From positions 3,799,001-3,863,000 of the forward strand of contig NZ_CP095413.1 in assembly GCF_023016285.1 (NCBI RefSeq): a stretch of DNA of 64,000 nt. The letters are read 5' to 3'. The notes below the pieces were generated by a model. That model did not search any database, was not told the origin of the DNA, and saw only the letters and a list, made by a program, of their open reading frames with translations. Below are positions 62,717 to 64,000 of this stretch, piece after piece; the first letter of the stretch is position 1, and every line of letters begins with the position of its first letter. Source of the DNA: Muricauda sp. SCSIO 64092. Its GTDB lineage: Bacteria > Bacteroidota > Bacteroidia > Flavobacteriales > Flavobacteriaceae. Both the position numbers and the translations under genes were made by a program.

Positions 62717-63568
62717 ATGATCAAAAAATTTTTATGTATAGGCCTATTGGGCCTTTTTGTTACACTCAACGCACAGGAAAGGCTAGGGGGATTGGCACTT
62801 TACACCGTAAGGTATGATATGGGCAAAGATGCTATGGGGACCTTGGAAAAAGTGGCCGAAATAGGCTATGCAACCATCGAGGCGGCCGGCTATGACGGCG
62901 GAAAGTATTATGGTATGAAGCCCCAACAATTTAAGGAGGCCCTTAAGGATTTAAAATTGCATCCTTTGAGTACCCATCAGAGTTCCATTACCCTAAAAAA
63001 TGCTGATAAGCAGTTTTCTGCTGCCAAGGAGGCTGGGTTTACCTACTTTGTGATTCCCATACCGCCCATGGGAATGTTCACTTTTGATCAGGCCACAAAG
63101 ACCATGGGGATGAAAGGGTCTGTTAAGGACCTGGCAAAGATTCTCGATGAACTTGGAGAGAAAGCCGCAAAGTACGGTCTTCAATTGTTGTACCATAACC
63201 ATGATTTTGAATTTAAGCCCAATGACGATGGGGTAATACCCATTGATTATCTATTGGAAAATGTCAATCCGGAATACGTTAATTTTGAAATGGACCTGTT
63301 TTGGGTAACCAAGGCAGAAGCCGATCCCGTTGCTTATTTTGAAAAATATCCTGGACGATTCAAATTGTGGCATGTTAAGGATATGGGGGACAACGGATTA
63401 TTTGCTCCTGTGGGTGAAGGCAATATAGACTTCAAGAGAATTCTCGACAAAAAGGAACTGTCAGGTATGGAGGGCTATTTTGTGGAACAGGACATGACTT
63501 TTGATAAAAAACCGTTGGAAGCAATAAAAATAAGCCATAACGGGCTAAAGGAAATAGGGTTCAAGTAA
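62717..63568 (+). CDS. Secreted sugar-phosphate isomerase/epimerase (TIM-barrel)
   Basis: 283 residues. Signal peptide CIGLLGLFVTLNAQ. TIM-barrel AP-endonuclease-2/xylose-isomerase-type family with metal ligands visible in LLYHNHDFEFKP, VNFEMDLFWVTK, LWHVKDMGD and GYFVEQDM. In Bacteroidota such proteins are exported sugar isomerases or epimerases near glycan genes; none are near here. Exact sugar substrate unknown. Followed by a terminator at 63591-63617. Confidence 0.88.
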   Translation: MIKKFLCIGLLGLFVTLNAQERLGGLALYTVRYDMGKDAMGTLEKVAEIGYATIEAAGYDGGKYYGMKPQQFKEALKDLKLHPLSTHQSSITLKNADKQFSAAKEAGFTYFVIPIPPMGMFTFDQATKTMGMKGSVKDLAKILDELGEKAAKYGLQLLYHNHDFEFKPNDDGVIPIDYLLENVNPEYVNFEMDLFWVTKAEADPVAYFEKYPGRFKLWHVKDMGDNGLFAPVGEGNIDFKRILDKKELSGMEGYFVEQDMTFDKKPLEAIKISHNGLKEIGFK

Positions 63569-63590
63569 CACAGCAAGACATATCCAGAGG

Positions 63591-63617
63591 AAAGCCCGCA
63601 TTTGCGGGCTTTTCCTT
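63591..63617. terminator. Terminator after isomerase gene
   Basis: AAAGCCCGCA-TT-TGCGGGCTTT hairpin followed by TCCTTT; the A-run on the left may also serve the convergent gene on the reverse strand. Confidence 0.85.
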
Positions 63618-63700
63618 TAATGGTAAACCGTGTTTTGGACCTTTCAAGGGGGTACTTCACCTCGCAAGTGCGTCCAATTGCTATATTGGGAACAGGGAAT

Positions 63701-64000
63701 TCAGTCTTCCATAAAAATACCTGCCCTTAGTTTTTTCGAATTGGAATCATCCGTTAGGTGCAGGTGTTTCTTGGGCAGTACTACGGTCTTGTTTTCAATG
63801 AGCGCTACTTTCCCTTTTCTCTTGATGGAGGAGTCATTGATATTTGGTTTTGAAATGGGTACAATATGCTGATTTTCCCTGGACCAATATCCAACATAAC
63901 CATCGTTGTCCACAATAATACTGTTTTGTAATGGGGAGGAATATTTCAAATCCTCGGAACGACCGACGATAAAATTGTTATTGTCCACAATGACATTGTT
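63701..64000 (-). CDS. Unrecognised protein, C-terminal part (truncated by window end)
   Basis: Reverse-strand frame open through the window edge; the GTG at 63988 is not needed. The visible residues carry short Asn-Asn-x-Ile/Phe-Val repeats: NNVIVDNNNFIVGRSEDL, NSIIVDNDGYVGYWSREN, suggesting a repeated beta-strand unit, then a basic, less ordered end (KKHLHLTDDSNSKKLRAG). I do not recognise the family. It converges on the isomerase gene. Confidence 0.55.
   Translation of the reverse strand, partial: NNVIVDNNNFIVGRSEDLKYSSPLQNSIIVDNDGYVGYWSRENQHIVPISKPNINDSSIKRKGKVALIENKTVVLPKKHLHLTDDSNSKKLRAGIFMED

Noticed and set aside
1..64000. CRISPR array or rRNA operon
   Set aside because: No regularly spaced direct repeats with unique spacers and no rRNA-like sequence; the only regular repeat is the coding 57-base repeat at 39016-39204.

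Overview
The window looks like a chromosomal segment of a marine-type member of the Flavobacteriaceae (phylum Bacteroidota). The support is direct: a type IX secretion sorting-domain protein, fused SecDF, a long Rho with an extended N-terminus, type-3 (archaeal-like) ProS, CdaA beside FolP, the DUF1599-DoxX-tpiA block, many short lipoproteins, and flavobacterial -7 elements (TAnnTTTG) before mdh, secDF, gyrB, DUF4293 and the tRNA genes. No rRNA, CRISPR array, phage or intact insertion sequence is visible.

Layout. 1-2484: end of a TPR protein plus an outer-membrane barrel. 2654-6501: three paralogous secreted OmpA-domain proteins, with a small reverse-strand gene between copies 2 and 3. 6588-8213: a lipoprotein amidohydrolase. 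8214-13134: an accessory islet of single genes (two PD40 propeller lipoproteins, a small lipoprotein, a GNAT enzyme, a broken small membrane gene, an AT-rich gene that may be a defence or pore protein) separated by related non-coding repeats, resembling a cassette array without an integrase. 13154-24792: housekeeping (asnB, gyrB, mdh, secDF) mixed with small lipoproteins and DUF2911/DUF6588 proteins. 25087-34793: a long reverse-strand run (TfoX-like, PLP decarboxylase, DinB, trehalose-synthase-type glycosyltransferase, half-degenerate double ABC ATPase, GNAT, DUF192, lgt, yidD, cysS, folE). 35269-39613: cell-surface proteins (T9SS cargo, FadL-type porin, a Gly/Trp-repeat lipoprotein). 39710-41803: proS, two identical tRNA-Glu genes, rpsT. 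41882-43978: a LruC-domain lipoprotein. 44296-47696: an AT-rich cluster in which three unrecognised proteins carry five copies of one domain, with a polytopic membrane protein downstream. 47861-64000: housekeeping (rho, truA, ABC exporter, cdaA, folP, tpiA, prmA, clpS) with several small unknowns and a truncated gene at the right edge.

The most interesting stretch is 44296-47696: two of the three proteins end in the same N-[YH]-G-x-S-G-P-P-P tail, one is a lipoprotein and another lacks a signal peptide, and a multi-pass membrane protein follows the lipoprotein by 15 bases. I recognise no described system there. Second is the islet at 8214-13134. All functional statements come from reading the sequence and from memory of protein families; no database search was run.
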